DNA from: Lichenifustis flavocetrariae
Lineage (GTDB): Bacteria > Pseudomonadota > Alphaproteobacteria > Rhizobiales > Beijerinckiaceae
Reading direction: 5' to 3'
Assembly (NCBI RefSeq): GCF_026130545.1
Contig: NZ_JAMOIM010000004.1
Span: 310,001 to 374,000 of the forward strand
Length of the DNA stretch: 64,000 nt
A program made the position numbers and the translations under genes. The notes beneath the pieces are model-generated. The model was not told the origin of the DNA. It ran no database searches and saw nothing but the letters and a program-made list of their open reading frames with translations. Positions 35,366-43,965 of this stretch are shown here, piece after piece; position 1 is the stretch's first letter; every line of letters begins with the position of its first letter.

Positions 35366-36307
35366 ATGGCCAGAGATGTCGTTCTTGTGACGGGCGCCGG
35401 CGGCTGCATCGCCGCTTGGGTGATGAAGGATCTGGTCGAGGCCGGAGTCACGGTCGTCGGCTTCGACCTTTCCGATGACAGGCGGCGCCCTCGCCTCGCG
35501 ATGGATGAGGCCGCCCTTTCCCAGATCATCTGGGAGACGGGTGATATCGCGGACGGCGAGCATCTCCGCCGTCTCGCGGAGCGGCATGGGGTCAATGCCA
35601 TCATCCATCTCGCCGCGTTGCAGGTGCCGTTCTGCAAGGCCAATCCGGCGGCCGGGGTCAAGGTCAACGTGCTCGGAACCGTCAACGTGCTGGAAACGGC
35701 GCGGGCCCTCGGCATCAAGCGGCTCGCTTATGCGAGTTCCATCGCGATTCAGGGGATGACACCCGATAGTCCCTGGCTGGCGACACTCTATGGTGCCCAC
35801 AAGGCCTGCGGCGAAGCGATGGCCCAAGTGTATTGGCAGGATTGGCAGGTCCCGAGCGTCGGAATCCGGCCCGGTGTGGTCTACGGTCCGGCGCGCGACC
35901 AGGGCATGAGCGCAGCCCCGACCGTTGCGATGGTGGCAGCGGTCGTCGGCAAGCCTTACACGGTCCCGTATACCGGGCCGTTCCCGTTTCTCTATGTGCG
36001 CGAGGTCGCGTCGGCTTTCGTGAAGGCCGTGTCGGAAGATCGTGTCGGCGCGCCCGTGTTCGACCTCAACGGGGTCGCCTCGACGATCGAGAGCGTTCTT
36101 ACCCTCGTGCGTGAGCATGTTCCGCAGGCGGAGGTGAGCGGCCATGGCGCCTCGTTTCCCTTCCCGGCGGACCTCTCGGATGCGCCGATTAGAGAGTTCC
36201 TCGGGGATTACCGCAGGTGGAGTCTTGCCGAGGGTGTGGCCGAGACCCTGACGCGGTTCGCGGCTCTCACCCGCGACGGTCGCCTGGGTGCGGCCGACGT
36301 CGCCTGA
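35366..36307 (+). CDS. NAD-dependent epimerase/dehydratase (extended SDR)
   Basis: The 313-residue product has the extended-SDR nucleotide motif 'VLVTGAGGCIAAWVMKDLV', with 'IIHLAALQVPFCKANPAAGV' and the catalytic 'YGAHK' (Y-x-x-x-K) preceded by 'YASSIAIQG'. It should use NAD(P) to oxidise, reduce or epimerise a sugar nucleotide or related substrate. The substrate is not predictable, because it is not beside other sugar-pathway genes. It follows the rpoC terminator and is a separate unit, convergent with the PAP2 gene. Confidence 0.88.
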   Translation: MARDVVLVTGAGGCIAAWVMKDLVEAGVTVVGFDLSDDRRRPRLAMDEAALSQIIWETGDIADGEHLRRLAERHGVNAIIHLAALQVPFCKANPAAGVKVNVLGTVNVLETARALGIKRLAYASSIAIQGMTPDSPWLATLYGAHKACGEAMAQVYWQDWQVPSVGIRPGVVYGPARDQGMSAAPTVAMVAAVVGKPYTVPYTGPFPFLYVREVASAFVKAVSEDRVGAPVFDLNGVASTIESVLTLVREHVPQAEVSGHGASFPFPADLSDAPIREFLGDYRRWSLAEGVAETLTRFAALTRDGRLGAADVA

Positions 36308-36316
36308 GCCGATGCT

Positions 36317-36991
36317 TCAGCGACCCAGGCCGCTCCCGCGCGGCCGGATCGCGATCCAGCCTAACCAGAGAACGATCCAGGTGAACAGGACCGCGAAGAC
36401 GGCATCGCTGAAATAGTGCCCGCCAAAGGCCATCCGCAGCAGGCCAGAACACAGCGCGAAGGCGAGCGAGGCGGCAACCGCCGCCCCGCGCCAGGGCAGG
36501 GGCAGCAGCAAGGCGGGGCCGAGCGTCCAGGCGCTTGTCGCTCCCTCGCCCGACACGAAGGAACAGTTGCGCTGGCACGCCCCGTCGAAAGTGTAGAACG
36601 GCCGGAACGGCTGATCACCCCCGAAATCTGTCGTCTGATAGGGGCGCGGCCGATGTGAATGCTCCTTGAGCAGCGTATTCGCCACCAGCCCCGGGCCCAC
36701 CGCGAATGTCAGCAGGACGAAGACAACACCTCGCCCGGTCGGAGCCCACCATCGGCCGACGCCAAGACGACGTGCGCTGTAGAGCAGGACATTGAGGATC
36801 ACCACGGCGGTGGGGATCCAGTAGAAGAGCCGGCGAGCCGCGCCGCCGAGGCCCATCTCGCCGACGAAGGTGCCATTGCCGGCATAGAACAACGCGGCGG
36901 TCGTTAGATCGAGCGCTGGGTCGAGACCGAACACCAGGGCGGCGAGAAAGGTGGCGCCGCAGAGTGCGGCCGGGATCGCGAAGCGGCTCAC
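36317..36991 (-). CDS. PAP2 family phosphatase, LpxE-like
   Basis: The 224-residue product has about six membrane helices and the PAP2 motifs 'KEHSHRPRP' (K-x6-RP-type), 'SFVSGEGATSAW' and 'RMAFGGHYFSDAVF' (R-x5-H-x3-D). The middle motif lacks the His of the standard PSGH and has 'VSGEG' instead, as in lipid A 1-phosphatases of the LpxE type. It would act at the periplasmic face on phospholipid or lipid A phosphates. It stands between an SDR gene and the epimerase, with no other lipid A gene nearby. Confidence 0.8.
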   Translation of the reverse strand: MSRFAIPAALCGATFLAALVFGLDPALDLTTAALFYAGNGTFVGEMGLGGAARRLFYWIPTAVVILNVLLYSARRLGVGRWWAPTGRGVVFVLLTFAVGPGLVANTLLKEHSHRPRPYQTTDFGGDQPFRPFYTFDGACQRNCSFVSGEGATSAWTLGPALLLPLPWRGAAVAASLAFALCSGLLRMAFGGHYFSDAVFAVLFTWIVLWLGWIAIRPRGSGLGR

Positions 36992-37004
36992 CGTGCGGAC
37001 CCGT

Positions 37005-37640
37005 TCAGAACCCGACCCGGTAGACTTGTCCCGTCTGGATGCCTTCGACGCTGCGGCAATAGGCCAGCGCGGCCTTAGCCACCGGGACGGGCTCGAAGCC
37101 CGGGAAGAAGGGTCCGTAATCCGCCATGGATTCGGTGAAGACGGTCGGGCTCACGAGATTGAGACGCAGACCGCGGGGAAGTTCGCATGCCGCCGTGCGA
37201 ACGAAGCCTTCCAGAGCGGCATTCACCATGGCGGCCGAAGAGCCGCCCGGGATCGGGGCTTCGGACAGGATGCCGGAAATCAGCGTGATCGAACCGCCGT
37301 CACGGAGGCTTCGACGTGCCGCGAGGGCCAGGTTCACCTGGCCCATCAGCTTGTTGGCGAGGCCGAGCCCGTAGACCGAGCTTGCAAGGGTCTGGGGTTC
37401 GACGCTGGCGAGTGGGGGAAAGTTGACCTTGCCGGCCGTACAACATACGGCATCGACAGGGCCGGCTTCGTTGAGGCCTTGAAGGATGCTCGCCGGGTCG
37501 GCGATGTCGATCCGGACCTCACCCGATTTCGAACCGGCCCGGATCAGATCGTGCCGCTCGCTGAGCGCCGCGTCGACGGCCCGCCCCAGGACACCGGAGG
37601 CTCCGACCAGGAGAATACGGAGGCGGGTCGATTGCGGCAT
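37005..37640 (-). CDS. atypical short-chain dehydrogenase lacking the Tyr-Lys pair
   Basis: The 211-residue product has a Rossmann start ('RILLVGASGVLGRAVDAALS', with G-x-x-G-x-x-G) and SDR-like strands ('AVCCTAGKVNFPP', 'SITLISGILSEAP'). After the usual Ser, where Y-x-x-x-K is expected, it reads 'GGSSAAMVNAALEGF', with neither Tyr nor Lys. This variant occurs in a conserved SDR subgroup, so the enzyme may work by another mechanism or bind without catalysis. An AAGGA just upstream supports the ATG at 37640. A single gene convergent with none, downstream of PAP2 in the same direction. Confidence 0.82.
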   Translation of the reverse strand: MPQSTRLRILLVGASGVLGRAVDAALSERHDLIRAGSKSGEVRIDIADPASILQGLNEAGPVDAVCCTAGKVNFPPLASVEPQTLASSVYGLGLANKLMGQVNLALAARRSLRDGGSITLISGILSEAPIPGGSSAAMVNAALEGFVRTAACELPRGLRLNLVSPTVFTESMADYGPFFPGFEPVPVAKAALAYCRSVEGIQTGQVYRVGF

Positions 37641-37699
37641 GGCGTCGTCCTTCGGCAAATGCGCGAAGGCTTAGCCGAAAACTCCTCAGGCCGGAAGGC

Positions 37700-38077
37700 T
37701 CAGGCGGCGAGGAGCCGCTGCACTTCGCCGACCAGATCCTTGAGGTGGAAGGGCTTCGACAGGATCTTGGCGTCGCGCGGCGCGTTATTGTCGGGATTTA
37801 AGGCGACGGCCGCGAAACCCGTGATGAACATCACCTTGATGTCCGGGTCGAGTTCGGTCGCGCGGCGCGCGAGTTCGATGCCGTCCATCTCCGGCATCAC
37901 GATATCGGTCAGGAGGAGTTCGAAAGGTTCTTCGCGCAGACGATGATAGGCCGACAGGCCATTGTCGAACGAAGCGACCGTAAAGCCCGCGTTCTGCAAG
38001 GCCTTGACGAGAAATCGCCGCATGTCGTTGTCGTCTTCGGCCAGAAGAATGCGCGTGACTGGCTCGACCTTGTCCAT
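37700..38077 (-). CDS. cpdR: response regulator CpdR
   Basis: The 125-residue product is a single receiver domain: 'RILLAEDDNDMRRFLVKALQ', the phospho-acceptor Asp in 'LLLTDIVMPEMDGIELARRA', 'VMFITGFAAVALNPD' and the Lys in 'LSKPFHLKDLV'. The 'MRRFLVKALQNAGF' and 'GFAAVALNP' phrases are specific to CpdR. In alphaproteobacteria the unphosphorylated form delivers substrates such as CtrA to the ClpXP protease, controlled by CckA-ChpT. The ATG at 38077 is chosen over 38140. Confidence 0.93.
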   Translation of the reverse strand: MDKVEPVTRILLAEDDNDMRRFLVKALQNAGFTVASFDNGLSAYHRLREEPFELLLTDIVMPEMDGIELARRATELDPDIKVMFITGFAAVALNPDNNAPRDAKILSKPFHLKDLVGEVQRLLAA

Positions 38078-38259
38078 GTCGTGTTCCTTGGGTTCCAGGT
38101 ACCATAAGGGCCGAGGGTGGTTAATTCCAGCTAAACCCAAAGATTCAAGTGGGAGCGCAGCAACTGCTTTTTTGCGGGTGTGACCGCTTTACCCGCAGAC
38201 GGCGTCGAAGAGCTTGAATGGCAGGTCGACATCGAGGTGATGACAAGGAGGGAACCGCG

Positions 38260-39246
38260 ATGATGCTGAATAGTGCGACCGCGACCAGCCTGGCCGGCAT
38301 CGGCCTCAGCCACGTTGCGCGGGAATATCCGCACAAGCTCGATCATGTCATCGAAGGGCCGGACGTGATCGGGGGGCCGCGCCATCTGCATCCCGTGTTC
38401 TTCGGCAGTTTCGACTGGCATTCCTGCGTTCACACCTACTGGATGCTGGCACGGCTTCTGCGGCTCTATCCCGAGGCCGCGACAAGCCGGGATACCCGTC
38501 TCCTGTTCGATGAGGCGCTGACCCCAGAGCGGATGGCTGGAGAATGCGCCTATTTCGCGCGACCTGCGGCCCGTGGCTTCGAGCGGCCGTACGGCTGGGC
38601 TTGGCTGCTGGCTCTTTCGGCGGAACTGCGAAGGCACGCGGACCAGCCCTGGGCTGCGGCCGTGGCGCCGCTCGCCACGCTGATAGGTGATCGCTTCAAA
38701 GACTTTCTGCCGCGTGCCACCTATCCGATCCGGGCCGGGACGCACGGCAATACCGCCTTCGCGCTACGCCTCGCGGCCGACGACGCGGTGGATACGGAGC
38801 TCATCAGTCTGATCGAGGAGACGGCGCGCCGCTGGTACGGTGCGGATGTCGACTGCCAAGCCTGGGAGCCGAGCGGCGACGATTTCCTCTCCTCGGCGCT
38901 GATCGAGGCCGAATGCATGCGCCACGTGCTCTCCCCTGAGGCCTTCCTGTCCTGGTTCGACCGCTTTCTCCCGCAGCTCGGCGCCGGCGTGCCCGCGACG
39001 CTTTTCCTGCCTGCCGTGGCGAGCGACAGGACGGATGGGAAGATCGCGCATCTCGACGGGCTCAATCTCAGCCGGGCTTGGTGCTGGCGATCCCTGCTCC
39101 GCGACTTGCCGGACAGCCACCCGGTTCGCACCCGCGCCGAGGTAGCAGTCGCAGCACATCTGGCCGCGAGCCTGCCTGCACTCGACGGCCATTATATGGG
39201 GGCGCACTGGCTCGCGAGCTTCGCCCTTCTGGCGCTTCAGGGATGA
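38260..39246 (+). CDS. DUF2891 family protein
   Basis: The 328-residue product fits DUF2891: 'HPVFFGSFDWHSCVHTYWML' near the N-terminus, 'RPYGWAWLLALSAELRRH', then 'YPIRAGTHGNTAFALRLA' and 'CQAWEPSGDDFLSSALIEAE', and 'LDGHYMGAHWLASFALLAL' at the end. The repeated helical pairs with conserved His and Trp suggest an (alpha/alpha)-barrel fold similar to glycan-active enzymes. The function is unproven. An excellent AAGGAGGG at 38245-38252 sets the ATG at 38260. Confidence 0.85.
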   Translation: MMLNSATATSLAGIGLSHVAREYPHKLDHVIEGPDVIGGPRHLHPVFFGSFDWHSCVHTYWMLARLLRLYPEAATSRDTRLLFDEALTPERMAGECAYFARPAARGFERPYGWAWLLALSAELRRHADQPWAAAVAPLATLIGDRFKDFLPRATYPIRAGTHGNTAFALRLAADDAVDTELISLIEETARRWYGADVDCQAWEPSGDDFLSSALIEAECMRHVLSPEAFLSWFDRFLPQLGAGVPATLFLPAVASDRTDGKIAHLDGLNLSRAWCWRSLLRDLPDSHPVRTRAEVAVAAHLAASLPALDGHYMGAHWLASFALLALQG

Positions 39247-39301
39247 CCTCGCCGAAACCCGGCGGTCCCGCTACACTGCGGCCTGCAGCAAGGAGAACGC
39301 C

Positions 39302-39640
39302 ATGTTCATCGCCATGAATCGCTTCAAGGTCATCAAGGGAGAAGAGGAGTCCTTCGAGCATCTGTGGCTCTCACGCGAGTCGCACCTCGACACTGTGCCG
39401 GGCTTCATTGAATTCCACATGCTGCGTGGGCCGGAGCGCGACGATCATGTGCTCTATTCCTCGCATACGATCTGGGCGAACCGGCAGGTCTTCACGGATT
39501 GGACGACCTCCGAGCAGTTCCGCGCCTCCCATCGGGGCGCGGGCGGCACGAAGCCGATGTATCTCGGCCATCCGGAATTCGAAGGGTTCGACGTGATTCA
39601 GACCGTCAAGAACACGCGGGCCAAGGTGGCCGCCGAGTAG
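39302..39640 (+). CDS. antibiotic biosynthesis monooxygenase, HmuQ/HmuD-like
   Basis: The 112-residue product begins 'MFIAMNRFKVIKGEEESFEH' and continues 'LDTVPGFIEFHMLRGPERDD', an ABM-fold dimer of the IsdG-like type. Close relatives in rhizobia (HmuQ/HmuD) degrade haem to release iron. The conserved 'DHVLYSSHTIW' and 'TSEQFRASH' segments match that group. No Fur/Irr site was recognised upstream. It may be translated alone; murI follows after 64 bp. Confidence 0.82.
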   Translation: MFIAMNRFKVIKGEEESFEHLWLSRESHLDTVPGFIEFHMLRGPERDDHVLYSSHTIWANRQVFTDWTTSEQFRASHRGAGGTKPMYLGHPEFEGFDVIQTVKNTRAKVAAE

Positions 39641-39704
39641 GGGTGAGCAACCTGTTCTTAAGCATGGCTTGCTGTAATGGCGCGTCCGGCTTTAAAGCAG
39701 GTGC

Positions 39705-40610
39705 ATGGTGTTTGATCTCGTGGCAGGCGCGAAGCAAAGGTTTTCGCTGCCGCAATCCTCGGCAGTCGCGGCGCGCCCCGCGCGCATTCTGGTGTTCGAT
39801 TCTGGGCTTGGCGGCCTCTCCGTCTACCCGGATGTGCGCCGCATCGCCGAGGGAGCGACGCTGTTTTACACGGCCGATGACGCCGTGTTCCCCTATGGCA
39901 ATCTGAGTGAGCAGGCGGTGCTCGATCGGATGACGGTCGTGATGGGCGCGCTCATCGACGCCCTTGCTCCGGATGTGATCGTCATCGCCTGCCACACGAT
40001 CTCGACGGTGGTTCTGGCGCCATTGCGGGCGCATTGGCCGGAGGTTGTCTTCGTCGGCACGGTTCCGGCCATCAAGCCGGCGGCTCTGGCGTCGCACAGC
40101 AAATGCATCAGCGTGCTGGCCACGCCCGGCACCGTGGTGCGTGACTACACCCGCGACCTGGTCGAGACCTACGCGAGCGACTGCGCCGTCACCCTGGTCG
40201 GAGCGCGCGGGCTTGCGGCGCTCGCCGAGCGAGCGATGCGCCGTAACCACGTCGACGACGCGGCGCTTCTGCAGGAGATCGCACCGGCCTTCGTTCAGAC
40301 CGCCGCGGGGCGCACCGATACGATCGTTCTGGCCTGCACCCATTACCCTTTGATTTTGCCGCGTCTTGTCGCTGTCGCGCCATGGCCGGTCACTTGGATC
40401 GATCCCGCGCCCGCCATCGCGCGTCGCGTCGAGCGCGTTCTGGAAGAGCGGGGTGCTCTCCCAGCAGCTCCCGTCGAAGGTCTCGCGCCCGCCTTTCTCA
40501 CAAGCAATCGCCCTCCGGGCGAAGCGGTCGAGAACTTCATGGCCAGCTGCGGATTGCGTTGGCAGCACAGCCGGGCTTTAACCGCGCTCGCGCGCGAGGC
40601 CGCCGTCTAG
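39705..40610 (+). CDS. murI: glutamate racemase
   Basis: The 301-residue product has 'FDSGLGGLSV' (31-40), 'FPYGNLSE' and the two catalytic cysteines C96 ('ACHTIST') and C211 ('ACTHYPL'). It makes D-glutamate for peptidoglycan in the cytoplasm. The first cysteine motif differs from the common ACNTAST by an Asn-to-His and an Ala-to-Ile change, while the cysteine itself is kept. The first 20 residues are not conserved, so an internal start is possible. The next gene begins 51 bp after it. Confidence 0.93.
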   Translation: MVFDLVAGAKQRFSLPQSSAVAARPARILVFDSGLGGLSVYPDVRRIAEGATLFYTADDAVFPYGNLSEQAVLDRMTVVMGALIDALAPDVIVIACHTISTVVLAPLRAHWPEVVFVGTVPAIKPAALASHSKCISVLATPGTVVRDYTRDLVETYASDCAVTLVGARGLAALAERAMRRNHVDDAALLQEIAPAFVQTAAGRTDTIVLACTHYPLILPRLVAVAPWPVTWIDPAPAIARRVERVLEERGALPAAPVEGLAPAFLTSNRPPGEAVENFMASCGLRWQHSRALTALAREAAV

Positions 40611-40661
40611 GCCCGCAACAACACCATGGGGGCTTGCTCCCGAAGCAGGGAGCACGATTGC

Positions 40662-41879
40662 ATGTCGCGATGGTTCGGGGGCAAAGCCCTCGCCATCATT
40701 TTCGTCACCGTTTTGCTCGATATGATGGGCATCGGCATCATCCTGCCGGTGTTGCCGTCGTTGATTGCCAATCTGGCGGGTGAGGGGATCTCGAACGCGT
40801 CCATGATCGGCGGATGGCTGTTCATGGCCTATTCGGCGACGCAGTTCCTGTGCGGCCCGATGATCGGCAACCTGTCGGACGCCTATGGGCGGCGCCCGGT
40901 CCTGCTGCTGTCGATCCTGGGCCTCGGCGTCGACTATCTGGTGACGGCCTTCGCGCCGACGATCGGCTGGCTGTTCGTCGGACGGCTGCTGGCCGGACTT
41001 TGCGGCGCCTCCTACACGACCGCGAGCGCCTATGTGGCCGACGTCACGGCGCCGCAGGATCGTGCGAAAGCCTTTGGGATGCTGGGGGCCGCCTTCGGCA
41101 TCGGCTTCGTGCTGGGGCCGGCCCTCGGTGGTCTGCTCGGGCATTTCGGGCCCAGGACACCGTTCTTCTTCGCATCGGGATGCTCGATCCTGAATTTTGC
41201 CGTGGCGATTTTCGTGCTGCCGGAATCGCTCGGCCGCGATCGGCGCCGCCCCTTCGCCTGGAGGCGTGCCAATCCGCTCGGCGCCGTCCTGTCGCTGCGC
41301 CGCCATCCCCTGCTGATCCGCTGGGCGCTCGCGATTTTTCTGAGTTTCGTGGCCATGGCGGTCTATCCGGCCGTGCTGGCCTTCGCGACCATCGAACGCT
41401 ATGGCTGGGATGCCACGCAAATCGGTTTGTCGCTCGCTTTCTTCGGGATCGTGTCTGCCCTCTTCCAGGGCGGCGTGGTGGGGCCGGCGATCCGCGTCAT
41501 GGGTGAACGCCGGGCCGCCCTCGCGGGATTGATCGTCGCAGCGCTCACCGCCGTCGGCTTCGCTTTCGCGACCGAAGGCTGGATGATCTACGTGCTGATC
41601 GGCCTCGGCGGATTTCAGGGTGTCGCGATGCCGGCCGTCAACGCGCTGATGTCCCACGAGGTCGAGGCCGACGCCCAGGGCGAGCTGCAGGGCGCGGTCG
41701 CGAGCCTGCAGGCCTTGGGGTCCGTCTTCGGACCGCCGATGATGACCGAGATCTTCGCGATGTTCACCGGCGGCGGCGCCCGGGTGCAATTTCCTGGCGC
41801 CCCATTCCTGGTGGCTGCGGTTTTGTTTCTCCTGGCGACCGTGTTGTTGCCGCGGCACGGGAGGCTGGATCGACCGTGA
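40662..41879 (+). CDS. MFS transporter, TCR/Tet family
   Basis: The 405-residue product has twelve predicted membrane helices. The motif A 'GPMIGNLSDAYGRRPVLLLS' lies between helices 2 and 3, and 'SAYVADVTAPQDRAKAFGML' with 'GFVLGPALGGLLG' is motif C of drug:H+ antiporters. Sequence order and the phrase 'ADVTxPxDRAKAFGMLGAAFG' fit the TCR/Tet efflux group, but tetracycline as substrate is not implied. AGGGAG at 40647-40652 supports the ATG at 40662. Confidence 0.9.
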   Translation: MSRWFGGKALAIIFVTVLLDMMGIGIILPVLPSLIANLAGEGISNASMIGGWLFMAYSATQFLCGPMIGNLSDAYGRRPVLLLSILGLGVDYLVTAFAPTIGWLFVGRLLAGLCGASYTTASAYVADVTAPQDRAKAFGMLGAAFGIGFVLGPALGGLLGHFGPRTPFFFASGCSILNFAVAIFVLPESLGRDRRRPFAWRRANPLGAVLSLRRHPLLIRWALAIFLSFVAMAVYPAVLAFATIERYGWDATQIGLSLAFFGIVSALFQGGVVGPAIRVMGERRAALAGLIVAALTAVGFAFATEGWMIYVLIGLGGFQGVAMPAVNALMSHEVEADAQGELQGAVASLQALGSVFGPPMMTEIFAMFTGGGARVQFPGAPFLVAAVLFLLATVLLPRHGRLDRP

Positions 41880-41992
41880 ACGGCTGATCTTTGAGTGATG
41901 GGAACGCGCAAGGGTCAATCCATGCGCGAGTTGCCCCCTCGCCCTGAGCATGCCTCGTCTCTATACAGCGACAAACATATCGGACGAACGGC

Positions 41993-42817
41993 ATGGATCA
42001 GCTTTCTCAACGCGTCGGACGCTACAACGTGGCTCTCCTCAAGGACGGAATCTTCGATGCGCCGCCGGAGGTTCTGACCCATGTCGGGGGCGCTGATCAG
42101 CAAGCGGCGATGCTGGCGCGTTGGGGACAGTCGCGTGTCCAGATGGCGGTGAATTGTTTCCTGCTCGATGACGATGGCGACGTCACGCTCGTCGACGCCG
42201 GTACCGGCACCGCATGGGGGGCCGCGTTTGGTCATGCCCGGGCCGCGCTCGATCGACGGGGCATCGCGCCGGATCGGGTTGCGCGGGTCCTACTCACCCA
42301 CATTCACGGCGATCATGCGCTCGGTCTCTTCGGCCCGCATGACGAAGCCTATTTTCGCAATGCTGAAATCCTCGTCCCGGCGCGGGATCTCGCCTATTTT
42401 ACCGACGAGTTGTCTCGCGCCACCGTGCCCAAGGCACGGCAGGGTGGGTTCGACATCGCGACGAAGCTTCAGCATGTCTACCGAGGCCGCATTCGAACTT
42501 TCGCCGAGGGTCATGTCCTGCCCGAAGTCGAAGCCTTACCGTTGCCTGGCCACACGCCGGGGCATACGGGCTACTTGATCGGGAGCGACGCCAAGAAGCT
42601 TCTCATCTGGGCCGACCTCTTGCACATCGCCGATCTGCAAGCGGCCGATCCGAACGTTGGCCTCGTTTTCGATCTCGATGCCGGCCAGGCCGCGCAAACC
42701 CGCCGAACAGCGCTCGGGCGTGCCGCTGAGAAAGGCTGGACTGTCGCCGGAGCTCATGTCGATGGCTTCCTGAAAGTGGTGACGTCCCATGGCTCCTTTG
42801 CATGCGTGCCGGCTTAA
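41993..42817 (+). CDS. MBL-fold metallo-hydrolase
   Basis: The 274-residue product has the metallo-beta-lactamase motif 'THIHGDHAL' (H103, H105, D107, H108), then 'LPLPGHTPGHTGYLI' and 'ADLLHIADLQ', which give the remaining metal ligands. An AttM/AiiA-like or general hydrolase role is possible; the substrate is unknown. No signal peptide is present. It is 113 bp after the MFS gene. The 425-bp gap after it holds no gene. Confidence 0.85.
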   Translation: MDQLSQRVGRYNVALLKDGIFDAPPEVLTHVGGADQQAAMLARWGQSRVQMAVNCFLLDDDGDVTLVDAGTGTAWGAAFGHARAALDRRGIAPDRVARVLLTHIHGDHALGLFGPHDEAYFRNAEILVPARDLAYFTDELSRATVPKARQGGFDIATKLQHVYRGRIRTFAEGHVLPEVEALPLPGHTPGHTGYLIGSDAKKLLIWADLLHIADLQAADPNVGLVFDLDAGQAAQTRRTALGRAAEKGWTVAGAHVDGFLKVVTSHGSFACVPA

Positions 42818-43242
42818 ACACATCGTCCCATGGTGCTCAGCCGAGAGACTTCTTCCATCCATCGGCAGAATGAGCGTCTAGGCCCCATCCGCCCAGGTCC
42901 GATCTGGACACCGCGATCGCGCGATAGATCAGCGCTTCTCCGGAATGTCGACGTCACGTTTCATGTCGTCAACATGGGAATAACCGAGCTTTATGGGCCC
43001 CGAAATCTCGTCGTCTAGGCAATCGAGCATCTGGACGATGTGGCGGTGAAGGGTGGGTTCGCCAGGATGAGGGCATCGCGCACGCGGCGGGCTCTTCGTC
43101 AACGCCGATCAATCGCTTGGCTCGGCGCCCGCTATCAAGGTTGACTGCTGTCGCGCGGTCGCGACTGAGCCGAGCCTTCGGACAGGTCCGTTTGACAGTT
43201 CGGTGGCGTGACCTGTTTCGCTTGCTCGTCCCGCCAGTGGCT
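42818..43242. other. intergenic gap, nothing recognised
   Basis: This 425-bp stretch between the MBL gene and the convergent RsuA-type gene has no ORF with coding character, no clear hairpin and no repeat shared with the rest of the window. It may contain a decayed gene, but none could be named. Confidence 0.5.
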
Positions 43243-43965
43243 TCAAGAGCCCGTCAGGACAATCTCAATCGCGGCCTTGTCCAGCACGCGATAGTGTCCC
43301 GGGGCGAGGTCGTCCGGCAGCGTCAGGCCGCCGAGCCGGTCGCGGTGGAGGGCCAGGACATGGTTTCCTAGGGCCGCGAACATGCGGCGGACCTGATGAT
43401 AGCGTCCTTCAGTGATGGTCAACGCGGCGCGCGTCGGCGTCGCGACCTCCAGAAGTCCAGGGCTCAAGGGCTCGGTCTCACCTTGCAGAATCAGCGTGCC
43501 AGCGGCGAAGAGGGCCGCTTCATCGCCGCGCAGAGGTCGCGCCAGTTCGGCATGGTAGCGCTTCGGGACATGGGTCTTCGGGGCGATGATCTTGTGAAGA
43601 AAGGCTCCATCGTCCGTGAGCAGCAGAAGGCCAGTCGTTTCCTTGTCGAGGCGGCCCACGGAGGAGATCATCGGGTCGCGCCGGCGCCAGCGCTCCGGCA
43701 ACAGATCGTGGACCAAGGGTCCCTCGTCCTTGTGTGAACACGTCATGCCGAGCGGTTTGTTCAGCATGATCACGAGCCCCGGCAAGGGGTCGAGTGGTTC
43801 CCCGTCTATACGCAATTCGGAACAGGCGTCGGGTGCGATCTTCTGCGCGGGGTCTGTCAGCCGCGTCTCTCCCAGCCGGACCCGCCCGGCCCGGACGAGT
43901 GACTGGATCTCGCGACGGGAGCCGTAGCCCAGATTGGCCAACAGCTTGTCGAGCCGCGGGCTCAC
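43243..43965 (-). CDS. rsuA: pseudouridine synthase, RsuA/RluB/E/F family
   Basis: The 240-residue product has an S4 RNA-binding domain (1-60, 'SPRLDKLLANLGYGSRREIQ') and the catalytic motif 'GRLDKETTGLLLL', with D107 as nucleophile. 'RYHQVRRMFAALGNHVLALH' is the final conserved block. Its short length and 'PLGMTCSHKDEGPLVHDLLP' best fit RsuA, the 16S rRNA psi516 enzyme. The start overlaps the stop of the upstream RsmC-like methyltransferase by four bases, so two rRNA modification genes are coupled. Confidence 0.85.
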   Translation of the reverse strand: MSPRLDKLLANLGYGSRREIQSLVRAGRVRLGETRLTDPAQKIAPDACSELRIDGEPLDPLPGLVIMLNKPLGMTCSHKDEGPLVHDLLPERWRRRDPMISSVGRLDKETTGLLLLTDDGAFLHKIIAPKTHVPKRYHAELARPLRGDEAALFAAGTLILQGETEPLSPGLLEVATPTRAALTITEGRYHQVRRMFAALGNHVLALHRDRLGGLTLPDDLAPGHYRVLDKAAIEIVLTGS

